From Lachnospiraceae bacterium (GTDB taxonomy: Bacteria; Bacillota; Clostridia; Lachnospirales; Lachnospiraceae), in the NCBI GenBank assembly GCA_009779895.1, contig WRBB01000007.1:29165-93164 (forward strand): a DNA stretch of 64,000 bases. Reading direction: 5' to 3'. The position numbers and the translations under genes are program-made. Below the pieces are notes generated by a model. The model worked only from the letters and a program-made list of their open reading frames with translations. It was not told the origin of the DNA and did not search any database. Positions 43,404 through 52,322 of the stretch are shown in pieces. Within the stretch, counting starts at the first letter, position 1, and every line of letters starts with the position of its first letter.

Positions 43404-44528
43404 TTAGAATCCATAATCATAATAGTCATCCACGTTTACAATTGTAACCGCTGCCGGATTTGTCAATGTTGGACTTGGGAAACTCCACATATCCACACCA
43501 TCTTCCAAAATTTGTCTTGCAATTTCAGCTCCAACCTGAGCCACTAAATAAGGACTATTCAACCCTGTAGCAAAATATCTGCCCTCGCGAATCAAATCAA
43601 AAGCTCTTTTTGCTCCATCCGCCGCTGCAACGATATTCACACCCTCAATACCTGCGTTATCTAATGCAGTCATAGCACCAAATAGCATTTGATCATTTTC
43701 ACCCAATACAGTTGTCAAATCACGGTTCGCTGTGATTAAATCTTCGGCTGCTGCAAGTCCCTCTTCTTCCGTCCATGCACCCCAACCTTGTCCTCTCACA
43801 ATGAAATTTGCATCTTCATTGGTTGCGCTACCTGTACTTTGCAATTCATCTTCAAACGCTTCCGCCAAATCCCATGCTTCCGCTTCACTCACACCTAGCC
43901 TACCCTCAATGATACCGGCAAACAAACCCACTCTTCTCTCACGGCCGGCAACATTTCCACGTGCACCGCTTAGTATGATTGACACAATCTCTTCATCTCC
44001 ACGCTCGTCTGCGTAAGCCAATCCCACAAGTCTACCGTTTTGCAGATTATCTGAGTACACCGTTGTGATTTCTCTGGCACCCTCTCCAACACCACTGTCC
44101 AAATTGATGACACCAATCCCAGCATCTGCTGCTGCATTGATGCTTGGAATAACCGCATAAGGCTCAACACTATTTACAAAAATCAAATCCTTGCCTTGGG
44201 TGATGAATGTTTCAATATTTTCCGCTTCTCTTGTTGTATCATTGTTTGCGTCTAATACTGAGATTTCCCATCCAAAACTTTCTACTTCTTCAATCAACGC
44301 TTCTACCAAACTGACAAAATAGGGAGAATCTTGTACTTTAATTGCGAATCCAACCCGAATCGGACCATCGCGCTCTGTATCATCTCCCGCTGTGCCGGCA
44401 TCATCTGTTGTATCGGCACCTGTATCCACAGTATCATTGCCACCTCCGCCATTTCCGTTGCCTGCACATCCGATTACCAGAAATGCACTTAAAACTACAC
44501 AAATAATCAATGTTAACGTTTTTTTCAT
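43404..44528 (-). CDS. Sugar-binding lipoprotein of ABC transporter, system D
   Basis: Start at ATG 44528 after GGAGGAAAAAG; 374 residues. Lipobox FLVIGC (Cys21), Gly/Asn then Thr/Asp-rich linker, and a type I binding fold (IRVGFAIKVQDSPYFVSLV, GKDLIFVNSVEPYAVIPSI, VLGENDQMLFGAMTALDNAG, IVAAADGAKRAFDLI). First gene of system D, divergent from the three-gene sensor block, which is its likely regulator. Confidence 0.92.
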   Translation of the reverse strand: MKKTLTLIICVVLSAFLVIGCAGNGNGGGGNDTVDTGADTTDDAGTAGDDTERDGPIRVGFAIKVQDSPYFVSLVEALIEEVESFGWEISVLDANNDTTREAENIETFITQGKDLIFVNSVEPYAVIPSINAAADAGIGVINLDSGVGEGAREITTVYSDNLQNGRLVGLAYADERGDEEIVSIILSGARGNVAGRERRVGLFAGIIEGRLGVSEAEAWDLAEAFEDELQSTGSATNEDANFIVRGQGWGAWTEEEGLAAAEDLITANRDLTTVLGENDQMLFGAMTALDNAGIEGVNIVAAADGAKRAFDLIREGRYFATGLNSPYLVAQVGAEIARQILEDGVDMWSFPSPTLTNPAAVTIVNVDDYYDYGF

Positions 44529-44568
44529 AGCTTTTTCCTCCATAAGATTTCATGTCTTTGCTTTTTAT

Positions 44569-44597
44569 AGCATAAATTATCCGGATAACTTTCACAA
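44569..44597 (-). promoter_or_regulatory. Promoter of system D with an internal palindrome
   Basis: On the minus strand TTGTGA (44597-44592) and TATGCT (44574-44569) are 17 bases apart. The perfect palindrome TTATCCGGATAA (44577-44588) lies in the spacer, where a bound regulator would block or reshape the promoter. Confidence 0.58.
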
Positions 44598-44754
44598 CTG
44601 ACATTTTTTGGAATACAGGGTACATTTTTTTGATATTTGTAATATTGCACAAAACTCTGCTCAATTCCTACTTTCTTTATCATATAAACATGAATAATCT
44701 TTCATATCTCCCACTTCATAACATCAAATTCATCTATACAGCATAAACTTTTTA

Positions 44755-44763
44755 TGTTATAGT
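44755..44763 (+). promoter_or_regulatory. Extended -10 promoter of the sensor block
   Basis: TGTTATAGT about 40 bases before the response-regulator start; no clear -35 box. Confidence 0.45.
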
Positions 44764-44799
44764 TGGCGAAAACAGGGGAAATTAGATAAAGAGGTCATT

Positions 44800-46416
44800 A
44801 TGTTAAAATTAATCATCGTAGATGACGAAACAAAAGTCTGCAAATTAATCAAACATCTCATTGATTGGGACGCTTTCGAAATTGATATTATTGGCGTAGC
44901 CCATAATGGAAAGCGTGCTTTTGAAATGATTCTAAACGAACAACCGGACATTGTAATCACCGATATACGAATGCCCATTTGGAGCGGATTGGACTTAATC
45001 AAAGCAACCAGAGAAGAAGGACTACATACGCATTTTTTAATTACCAGCGGTTACAGTCAATTTAAGTATGCACAAAACGCCTTACGATATGACGTAGAAG
45101 ATTACCTTTTGAAACCTTTGCGCAAAAAAGATTTGGAAATAAGCATTCAAAAAATTATTGAAAAACGAAACAAAACCCAAGCGCATTACAAAAAACAACA
45201 GGAATTAGAATCTACCATCAACCAACAAAGCAAAAAAATAAAAGCCAATTATTTAACAGATATCATGCGGACTGAAGATAAATCCTCGAATCTATTTGAT
45301 ATCTCCTATGTAAATACAGAATATACCTGTCACTTTATACCGGAATGTTTTCAAGTAATCATTATCAAACCTATGCTTCCCGTCTCACATGCCGGGCAAG
45401 AAGCAAAATCGCTCTTGTATTCCAAAGTTATCAGTCTCATTAAATCTAAACTTGAAGAAACATTACACGAATTCATTATAACAGGTACACAAAACGGCAT
45501 CTACCTTTTGGTCAATGACAGCGCAGAAAAAATAGATGAATTGCCCAAGTTTTTCAAAATGATTAGCATGGAAGTCAGTACATGGCAAGAATTATTTCAG
45601 GATGTTAAAACCTATTTTATTTTAAGCAGTGTAAAAGATTCCTTTTCTAAGCTAGAAACGGCTTTTCGTGAAGTAAAAGCACAAGAATTTGATTATTTAC
45701 TGACGGATAAATCCAACATAATTCCTTTTCATCCCAATGCAGCCAAAAACTCTATTGTATCCGATATTTTGGACAATACACTGCGTAAAAACTTGAAAAA
45801 TGCGCTGGAAATCGTGGACACAGAGCAATTGAATAATATTTTTGCAACTTGCATCAAACATATCAAACACCACGAACAAATCAATGGAGATGCCCTTTAT
45901 AAGGTCTATTCTACCCTCAGCAATTGGTTTTACTTTAATATTCTTGACAAACATAACGATATGGATATTACCATTTACCTAGAACAATTAAAACACAATT
46001 TTTCTCACAGCCAAAACTTACAAGAACTCTTTGACAATGCCCATGCAATTATGCTTGCATACCTTAAAGCATTCAGTGAAACCAAGGAAAGTGAAGGAAA
46101 AAAACCCATTCGAAAAGCAAAGGCCTATATTCACGCTCACTTTAATGCGGCCATTACTTTGGAACAAGTCAGTGAATATGTTGGATTTACGCCTGCTTAT
46201 TTTTCAACTTTATTTAAAAAAGAAACCGATAAAAACTTCTTGGAATATCTCACTGAAATACGCATGGAGCACGCAAGGGAACTGCTCAAAAACAGCGAAT
46301 ACAGCTTACCTGAAGTTTCTGAAATGATTGGATATCATGATTCCAAATATTTTTCTAAACTATTTAAAAAAATGATTGGTTTAAGTCCGCATGAATTCAG
46401 AAAATTATACAAATAA
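44800..46416 (+). CDS. YesN-type response regulator with AraC DNA-binding domain
   Basis: A 538-residue protein: receiver domain at 1-120 (acidic pocket DD8-9, phospho-Asp55 in IVITDIRMP, Lys in YLLKPLRKK), a long helical middle region, and a C-terminal AraC-type double helix-turn-helix (ITLEQVSEYVGFTPAYFSTLFKKETDKNF and LPEVSEMIGYHDSKYFSKLFKKMIG). Such regulators pair with YesM-type kinases and activate sugar-uptake operons; the divergent system D operon is the obvious target. AAAGAGG is the ribosome site. The downstream kinase starts 16 bases after the stop. Confidence 0.93.
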   Translation: MLKLIIVDDETKVCKLIKHLIDWDAFEIDIIGVAHNGKRAFEMILNEQPDIVITDIRMPIWSGLDLIKATREEGLHTHFLITSGYSQFKYAQNALRYDVEDYLLKPLRKKDLEISIQKIIEKRNKTQAHYKKQQELESTINQQSKKIKANYLTDIMRTEDKSSNLFDISYVNTEYTCHFIPECFQVIIIKPMLPVSHAGQEAKSLLYSKVISLIKSKLEETLHEFIITGTQNGIYLLVNDSAEKIDELPKFFKMISMEVSTWQELFQDVKTYFILSSVKDSFSKLETAFREVKAQEFDYLLTDKSNIIPFHPNAAKNSIVSDILDNTLRKNLKNALEIVDTEQLNNIFATCIKHIKHHEQINGDALYKVYSTLSNWFYFNILDKHNDMDITIYLEQLKHNFSHSQNLQELFDNAHAIMLAYLKAFSETKESEGKKPIRKAKAYIHAHFNAAITLEQVSEYVGFTPAYFSTLFKKETDKNFLEYLTEIRMEHARELLKNSEYSLPEVSEMIGYHDSKYFSKLFKKMIGLSPHEFRKLYK

Positions 46417-46432
46417 CAGCAGGAGACACACT

Positions 46433-47455
46433 ATGAAAAACCGAAATGGAGCTCTTTTTAACAGAAGTGTCCTCTTTATATACTTACTAAATTCCATCAT
46501 CCTCTTATATGCCATTACATCACTTTCTTTTCGTCCTTATGAGGAACATTATAATGCGACCCCGTGGTTGTCCTTTGAAATACTTATCATCATTGCTTGT
46601 TTGCTTTTGTTTGTTGTCACTTTCTTTTTGCTGATTGTTCCTATGCAAAAAGTACGAAAAACATTCAAAGGCTTAAGTGAACAAAATGATTATAGCAAAT
46701 CACTAAAAGCCAATGAACATATACCGGCAGAAATAAATGAATACATTTCAGAGCTGCAAACGGTTCTTAGTGAACAAAACACCGGGTATCAAAATAAAGA
46801 AGCAGAATTTTTGGCACTACAAACCCAAATAAATCCCCATTTTCTTTATAATACTCTGGAGGCTATCCGCGGCGATGCCTTAGAAGCAAAAGCAGCAAGC
46901 ATTGCTGAAACCACAGAAGCTTTATCTGTTTTTTTTCGCTATACCATTACAAATACCAATCATCTTGTTACCTTAGAAGATGAATTGGAACATGTAAACA
47001 ATTACTTTATCATTCAACAATATCGCTTTTTAGAACGTTTGGAGCTTGTTGTCTATTATCCCGAAGATAAAGAAACCCTGCTGAATCTAAAAATACCAAA
47101 ATTGATTCTACAACCCATTATTGAAAATGCTATTTTTCACGGTCTGGAAAACAGTGCCCACGGAGGGGTGATTGGCATTTACATTGAACACACCGCAAAA
47201 AGGCTACTCATTACCGTTACCGATAACGGCATCGGCATTTCAAAAGACTCTGTCGATCGTATCAATGAACGTATGCAGCATACATTCATAAAAGAAAATA
47301 ATCAAACAGGCACACACGAAAATGGCATTGCACTACAAAATGTAGCAAGACGAATACAACTATTATTCGGCCTGGAATATGGTATTCGTTTGATGAGTGT
47401 GGAAGGTGCCGGAACCCAAGTACTTTTTACTTTGCCTAAAGTTACAGGCCATTAA
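46433..47455 (+). CDS. YesM-type sensor histidine kinase with a tiny outside loop
   Basis: ATG 46433 follows AGGAGAC. A 340-residue kinase: helix 1 at about 11-30, an outside loop of only about 20-25 residues (SFRPYEEHYNATPWLS), helix 2 at about 38-62, a HAMP-like linker, then the His_kinase domain (phospho-His in QINPHFLYNTLEAI) and HATPase (ENAIFHGLE, DNGIGIS, GIALQNVARRI). YesM relatives usually have a large outside sensor of 200 residues or more; this one cannot bind a sugar itself. It must take its signal from a partner, possibly the ABC-like protein encoded 13 bases downstream or the system D transporter. Confidence 0.92.
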   Translation: MKNRNGALFNRSVLFIYLLNSIILLYAITSLSFRPYEEHYNATPWLSFEILIIIACLLLFVVTFFLLIVPMQKVRKTFKGLSEQNDYSKSLKANEHIPAEINEYISELQTVLSEQNTGYQNKEAEFLALQTQINPHFLYNTLEAIRGDALEAKAASIAETTEALSVFFRYTITNTNHLVTLEDELEHVNNYFIIQQYRFLERLELVVYYPEDKETLLNLKIPKLILQPIIENAIFHGLENSAHGGVIGIYIEHTAKRLLITVTDNGIGISKDSVDRINERMQHTFIKENNQTGTHENGIALQNVARRIQLLFGLEYGIRLMSVEGAGTQVLFTLPKVTGH

Positions 47456-47468
47456 AGGAGGATTCTAT

Positions 47469-48821
47469 TTGCGGAACGAAGTATTACGGATAGAGGCATG
47501 TAAAATGAGCAACACAAATGCCAAATTGAGAGATATCCACTTAAATTTCTATCAAGGTGAATTGGCCGGTATTATCTTTGATAACATGGAAGAGAAGCAT
47601 TTATTTGTTTCTATCTTTGAAACCTATAAACCAATAGAATCCGGTCGTATCTACATAAATGATGAACAAATAAATACACAGAATTTAAGAAAAATCGTCA
47701 GCAAACACATCTCTTTGATTGGAAAAGAAAGCACACTCATAGAGGCTTTCGAAGTGTCTGAAAATCTCTTTTTTAACAACTTTGATTACAAAAATATATT
47801 TGTCAAAAAACGCAGTGCCCGCCTAAAAACCGAAACATTATTTCAAAAATTTTCCATTTCACTTTCCTTAAAACAACAAGTGGCAAAACTTACTTTTTCT
47901 GAAAAAATCATGTTGGAAATTTTAAAGGCTTACGTGCAAAACCATACCATCATTCTCCTTTATCAGTTTACCAATCGCATCGATAGAGAACATCTGAAAA
48001 AACTAATTGAACTGATGCAATTAATGATTCGTGAGGGCATAACCTTTATTTTGTTGGATTCATACGAAGAGCATATCATCAAATATGCGAAACGGTTCTT
48101 CCTTATCAGCAAGGGACGTACCAAAGGTTCCTACAGCCAAGATACCTGGAGTCATGAAATGTTGCATACTTTAGGCATGAATCGTATGCAAGAGTTTCCC
48201 ACTTCTCACAACCTGCCGGAAGCAAATGGCGTACCCATTTTAGAGTTTCATCACGTTACGACCGGGGCAATCAAGGATCTAAATCTTACCATTTGGCAAG
48301 GGGAATTTGTTATTCTCAAATGCAAAGACGACGGTGCCATTGATGATCTTACACAACTGTTCCACAATGAAAAAAAATTGCACCAAAATATAGGCATTAT
48401 CAATGAAAACGCCCTGGAAACTATGCTGGCAAAGGACATTACACTATTGGACAACATCATGTTGAACATGTTTCAACGCATACCCTCCTTTTTACCTTGC
48501 ACACGTTATCATCCCTTTATTATAAAAAATCTAGAAGAATTTATCTCTCCCGCTGATTTATTAAGCAAAGCCGGGGATTTGTGCGCAGAAGTACAATTAA
48601 AGGCACTATACTACAAATGGTTACTCTTAAACCCAAAGGTTGTGGTATGTATCAAACCTTTTTCCGTCGATGTCAACCATGCGCCGGAATTAATTTATAA
48701 TATGATTATGACCCTTATCAAACAGGGCATTGCAGTACTTTTTATTACCGCAAACGAAAGTGACGCTGATGAGCTGAAAGGGCGAAAAATCAGCATAGAA
48801 CGTATCACAGCAGAAACTTAA
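47469..48821 (+). CDS. Degenerate RbsA-like double ABC protein lacking nucleotide-binding motifs
   Basis: TTG 47469 is taken as start: AAAGGAGG ends 7 bases upstream and the following LRNEVLRIEACKM matches the beginning of RbsA-type proteins. The 450-residue product follows the double ATPase layout, but domain 1 has GIIFDNMEEKHLF instead of the Walker A P-loop, FSEKIMLEILKAYV at the signature region and ILLYQFTNRID instead of ILDEPT. Domain 2 has LKCKDDGAIDDLT and VVVCIKPFSVDVNHAPELIYNMI where system D has [22 protein letters not shown]. It cannot be a normal ATPase. Third gene of the kinase block; probably a docking or sensing subunit. I know no characterised homologue. Confidence 0.85.
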   Translation: MRNEVLRIEACKMSNTNAKLRDIHLNFYQGELAGIIFDNMEEKHLFVSIFETYKPIESGRIYINDEQINTQNLRKIVSKHISLIGKESTLIEAFEVSENLFFNNFDYKNIFVKKRSARLKTETLFQKFSISLSLKQQVAKLTFSEKIMLEILKAYVQNHTIILLYQFTNRIDREHLKKLIELMQLMIREGITFILLDSYEEHIIKYAKRFFLISKGRTKGSYSQDTWSHEMLHTLGMNRMQEFPTSHNLPEANGVPILEFHHVTTGAIKDLNLTIWQGEFVILKCKDDGAIDDLTQLFHNEKKLHQNIGIINENALETMLAKDITLLDNIMLNMFQRIPSFLPCTRYHPFIIKNLEEFISPADLLSKAGDLCAEVQLKALYYKWLLLNPKVVVCIKPFSVDVNHAPELIYNMIMTLIKQGIAVLFITANESDADELKGRKISIERITAET

Positions 48822-48860
48822 GGGGCTTGCTTATCCTATCCGCAAAACCCCTTTGTTTTT
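48820..48860. terminator. Terminator between convergent genes
   Basis: AAGGGGCTTGC (48820-48830) pairs imperfectly with GCAAAACCCCTT (48842-48853), followed by TTGTTTTT on the plus strand; ends the sensor block. Confidence 0.65.
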
Positions 48861-48863
48861 GAA

Positions 48864-50375
48864 TTACATTTTTCTATACAAGTCTTTTAGGGCAAAGTAA
48901 CAATCATCAAACAATGTCTTCACCGGTTCATACGCTTGGACCGCTGCTTGGTCCGGCTCATGAGCCGCCTTTATATCAATAAATCGGTCAATCGCCGTAA
49001 AGTCTTTATACAAACCGATACCTACCCCGGCATTCACAGCTGCCCCCATGGAATTTGCTTCTTCTAATAAATTCGGAACTGTGATGCGTGCATCATAAAT
49101 ATCCGCCATCATCTGACGCCAGATATCTCCCTTTGCTCCGCCACCTAATACCATAATTTCATCAATCTCAATGCTACCTCGCAAAACATCAAGAACAATG
49201 GCTAAATTCATGGTAACACCCTCTAAAACACTACGAAGCATGTCTCCATGGTTGTTCTCCGGCTTCAAGCCAATAAAGGCACCTTTTGCATAAGGATCCC
49301 AACGCGGTGCCCGTTCACCCAACAAATAAGGCAAGAAAATAATACCATTTGCACCAACCGGGCTCTTCGCAATCTGCGCATTCATATATTCATAAGGAGA
49401 GGTTCCATGTTGCTTTGCGTCATAGCACTCCATTTGGCAAATCGTTTCCTTGATCCAATTATAAGCACCACCGGCATATTGCATGGTGCCATTTGGCGCG
49501 TATAAACCGGGAATCATATGCGCCCAAGTTACCGTTCGCATTTTTTCATCAAATATCGGTTCTTCACTTGTGGTTGTGATCCAAGCGGATGTTCCCATAC
49601 AACTATAGGTCTTACCCGGGCTAATGGAACCGGCTCCAACATTTGCCGCAACACCATCACCACCGCCTAACACAACTTTGGTACCTACAGCCAAACCACA
49701 GCTTTTTGCCGCTTCTTCCGTAACACCACCGGCTACAAATGTAGACGCTCTAAGCTCCGGCAATTTATCCATATCAATTCCGGCATAACCCATCAATTCC
49801 TCTGACCATTTGAAATTTTTCAAATCAAAACAACCATTGCTATTGCCGTCGGAATAATCCGTATAAAACTTTCCTGTCAAGCGAAATACAATATAATCTT
49901 TTGCATTTAATATCTTATGCGTTTGCTCATACACTTCCGGTTCATTGTCACGAATCCACATCAATTTTTGCACGCCATAAGAAGCTGTATTTCTATGTCC
50001 TACAATATTATAATAATCCCATTGTGAAATGTGGTTTTCAATTTGATCTGCTTGCGCAATGGCACGCTGATCTGCCCATATCAAAGAAGGACGCAAGGGT
50101 TCACCTGATTTATCTACACACAAACAACCCAGCATTTGACCGGAAAAACTAACTGCCACAACATCAGATGCCGCAACATTTTTGGATTGTAATAAACTCT
50201 TTGTTGTATAGCAAACAGCTTTCCACCAATCGTGGGCATCCTGCTCTACCCATGTATTGTTAAAATAATTGGTATCATAAGAATACACCTCACTACCAAC
50301 TAATTTACCCATTTCAGTAAATAAGGTTGCCTTGTTACCTGATGTACCCAAATCATGGGCAATGATATACTGCAT
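48864..50375 (-). CDS. FGGY-family carbohydrate kinase (xylulokinase-like)
   Basis: A 503-residue FGGY kinase: N-terminal ATP/sugar domain with AHDLGTSGNKATLF, the sugar-site WADQRA, catalytic-site GGGDGVAANVGAG (Asp as base), and C-terminal LGGGAKGDIWRQMMADI. Closest in feel to xylulokinase, but it could act on another pentulose, hexulose or a deoxy sugar. Its promoter region carries two copies of the motif also found before the GntR-type gene upstream, so both are probably controlled together. It belongs with system E. Confidence 0.9.
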   Translation of the reverse strand: MQYIIAHDLGTSGNKATLFTEMGKLVGSEVYSYDTNYFNNTWVEQDAHDWWKAVCYTTKSLLQSKNVAASDVVAVSFSGQMLGCLCVDKSGEPLRPSLIWADQRAIAQADQIENHISQWDYYNIVGHRNTASYGVQKLMWIRDNEPEVYEQTHKILNAKDYIVFRLTGKFYTDYSDGNSNGCFDLKNFKWSEELMGYAGIDMDKLPELRASTFVAGGVTEEAAKSCGLAVGTKVVLGGGDGVAANVGAGSISPGKTYSCMGTSAWITTTSEEPIFDEKMRTVTWAHMIPGLYAPNGTMQYAGGAYNWIKETICQMECYDAKQHGTSPYEYMNAQIAKSPVGANGIIFLPYLLGERAPRWDPYAKGAFIGLKPENNHGDMLRSVLEGVTMNLAIVLDVLRGSIEIDEIMVLGGGAKGDIWRQMMADIYDARITVPNLLEEANSMGAAVNAGVGIGLYKDFTAIDRFIDIKAAHEPDQAAVQAYEPVKTLFDDCYFALKDLYRKM

Positions 50376-50436
50376 AAATTACCTCCTTTGGTGTTTCAAA
50401 GTCTTACTTTTCTTATGTTCCTACATTCCGTTTTTG

Positions 50437-50453
50437 CTTTATACCTACATTGT
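50437..50453. promoter_or_regulatory. Shared regulatory motif before the FGGY kinase
   Basis: The minus strand reads ACAATGTAGGTATAAAG, identical over 17 bases to the motif before the GntR gene at 51295-51311. A partial second copy (AATGTAGG) lies at 50419-50427. Probably the GntR operator, overlapping a TATAAA -10 box. Confidence 0.6.
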
Positions 50454-50468
50454 GCATCCCCAAAGAGT

Positions 50469-50511
50469 TTTTACTTTATAGAAAATCAAAGCAATCTTCT
50501 ATAAAGTAAAA
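50469..50511 (-). repeat. 15-bp hairpin between GntR and kinase genes
   Basis: TTTTACTTTATAGAA (50469-50483) pairs perfectly with the complement at 50497-50511, 13-base loop. AT-rich and without a T-run on the minus strand; possibly an attenuating element. Confidence 0.6.
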
Positions 50512-50520
50512 TAATACGCC

Positions 50521-51273
50521 TTATTCCGGACTTACCATAATTTCAAATCTACTTCGATCACCCGGATACCTAGCCAAGGAATACTCTAAGGGTACCCCTA
50601 GCGCATTATAACCGGTGGACACAAAAAACTGAATCGGTTTTCCCACTTTCATTTTTAAATTGGAAGCATCTTCTTCTGTCGCTTCCACTGCTTCCACAAT
50701 ACGGCGCACTTGTAACACACGACATGCATCACCGCCAAGGGCTAATTGATGATATAAAGACTCTTTTGTGAAATCCTTATCCGCCAAAAAACTACAACGA
50801 GAAAAGGGCAGATACGTCTGAATGGTCACCACCGGCTCCTTATCCGCAAAACGGCGGCGATACAAGTAAAGCACCTTGTCCTTTTCCTCTATTTCCAACA
50901 CTTCTGCTACTTCCGCACTTGCTTCTTGCACAGAAAACTCAAACACCTCCGTAGATGGTGTAATGCCCAAACGGTTCATTTCATCATTAAAAGACTCTAA
51001 CTTTTTCGTAAACCCTTGCCCCACTTTTGGATAGGATACAAATGTACCTTTGCTTTTAATCCGATAAAGCCACCCTTCTTGCACCAACTCTGTAATTGCC
51101 TGGCGAACCGTCGTACGGCTAATCTCAAAGCTCTCACTTAGCTCATTTTCCGTCGGTATCAAATCCCCGCTTTTATATGTACCACCCTTTATTTCTTTCA
51201 TAATCAATTCTTTTAACTGGAAATACAATGGTACCGGAATGGATTTATTTAGTTTATTATGAATTAACGACAT
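50521..51273 (-). CDS. GntR-family regulator with UTRA effector domain
   Basis: Start at ATG 51273 after GAGGTGA. A 250-residue protein: winged helix-turn-helix at about 10-75 (LYFQLKELIMKEIKGGTYKSGD, then SRTTVRQAITELVQEG), and a UTRA domain that binds a sugar or sugar phosphate (LYLYRRRFADKEPVVTIQTYLP, PLEYSLARYPGDRSRFEI). It likely controls itself and the FGGY kinase through the shared 17-base motif, and perhaps the import genes upstream. Confidence 0.92.
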   Translation of the reverse strand: MSLIHNKLNKSIPVPLYFQLKELIMKEIKGGTYKSGDLIPTENELSESFEISRTTVRQAITELVQEGWLYRIKSKGTFVSYPKVGQGFTKKLESFNDEMNRLGITPSTEVFEFSVQEASAEVAEVLEIEEKDKVLYLYRRRFADKEPVVTIQTYLPFSRCSFLADKDFTKESLYHQLALGGDACRVLQVRRIVEAVEATEEDASNLKMKVGKPIQFFVSTGYNALGVPLEYSLARYPGDRSRFEIMVSPE

Positions 51274-51294
51274 CCTAATCACCTCGTTTTGTCT

Positions 51295-51311
51295 CTTTAT
51301 ACCTACATTGT
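51295..51311. promoter_or_regulatory. Shared regulatory motif before the GntR gene
   Basis: Plus strand CTTTATACCTACATTGT, the same 17 bases as at 50437-50453, placed about 22 bases upstream of the GntR start; suggests autoregulation. Confidence 0.6.
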
Positions 51312-51344
51312 ACAACAAGTGCCTATAAGACGCAAGTACCTTTC

Positions 51345-52322
51345 CTAGTCCCTTGTAAACGCTTCCGTTATTTGATTCAAACGTTCCATCGTTTCATCAC
51401 TCATATCCCAAAGACAACTCTCTACATTCTTCATCAGCTGATCCACGCTAGAAGCCCCTCCAATAATAGAAGTTACCTCTGGTTTTTGCCGTAACCAATT
51501 CAATGCCAACTGAGACATGGGACGACCAATTTCATCGGCAACTTTTTTAATTTCATTGGCCGCATCCAAATATTTATCTATCGCATCCCCTGCAAATTTT
51601 GGATTTGCATTTCGAATATCGTCTTTGCTAAAATTATTAGCCTGAGAAAATCTACCGGTCAACAATCCTTGGAACAATGGACTATACGGCAAAAATACCT
51701 GCCCCCATTTTTTCACATTCGGCAAAACCTCTGCCTCCGCCTTATATTCCAAAGGGATGCCATGATAGCTGGAAGTATTGCGTTCCAACATATTATACAA
51801 GGATTGTTGACACGCAACATCCGTATAAGTCATCATCTCTTCTACATCTTTTTGTGCAAAATTGGATAAACCAACATATCTGATTTTGCCTGCCTTACGC
51901 ATTATATTCAAAGCCTCTGCTGTTTCTGCAAGGGGAACGTTCGAATCCGGCCAATGCATTTGATAAATATCAATATAATCTGTCTGTAAGCGAAGCAAAC
52001 TTTCGTCTATCTCCTTTAAAAGGCTTTCTTTGGAAAGATTGTTTCTTGTGACTCGATTTTCATCCCAAAGCAATCCGCCTTTACTGGCAATCAAGACCTT
52101 ATCCCGCTTTCCTTTTAATGCCTTTCCCAAAATTTTTTCACTTTGATACCAACCGTATACCGGTGCCACATCAAAAAAATTGATGCCTGCATCTATGGCA
52201 ACATGAACAATTTCAATATATTTTTGCTCATCAAAACCATCCCAATCTCCACCAAAATTCCAACACCCTAAACCAATCGCAGAAATTTCTTCCTGCACCT
52301 TACTTACTCTTTTGTAAATCAT
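51345..52322 (-). CDS. Aldo/keto reductase
   Basis: A 325-residue AKR with the catalytic tetrad visible: Asp and Tyr in FFDVAPVYGWYQSE, Lys in VLIASKGGL, His in IYQMHWPD; NADPH-binding C-terminal IIGGASSVDQLMKNVES. It reduces or oxidises a sugar carbonyl. Its start overlaps the permease stop by 4 bases (ATGA type), which ties it firmly to the system E transporter. Confidence 0.92.
   Translation of the reverse strand: MIYKRVSKVQEEISAIGLGCWNFGGDWDGFDEQKYIEIVHVAIDAGINFFDVAPVYGWYQSEKILGKALKGKRDKVLIASKGGLLWDENRVTRNNLSKESLLKEIDESLLRLQTDYIDIYQMHWPDSNVPLAETAEALNIMRKAGKIRYVGLSNFAQKDVEEMMTYTDVACQQSLYNMLERNTSSYHGIPLEYKAEAEVLPNVKKWGQVFLPYSPLFQGLLTGRFSQANNFSKDDIRNANPKFAGDAIDKYLDAANEIKKVADEIGRPMSQLALNWLRQKPEVTSIIGGASSVDQLMKNVESCLWDMSDETMERLNQITEAFTRD

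Noticed and set aside
48864..50375. Firm call as xylulokinase (xylB)
   Set aside because: No xylose isomerase nearby and FGGY members cannot be told apart by eye; left as xylulokinase-like.
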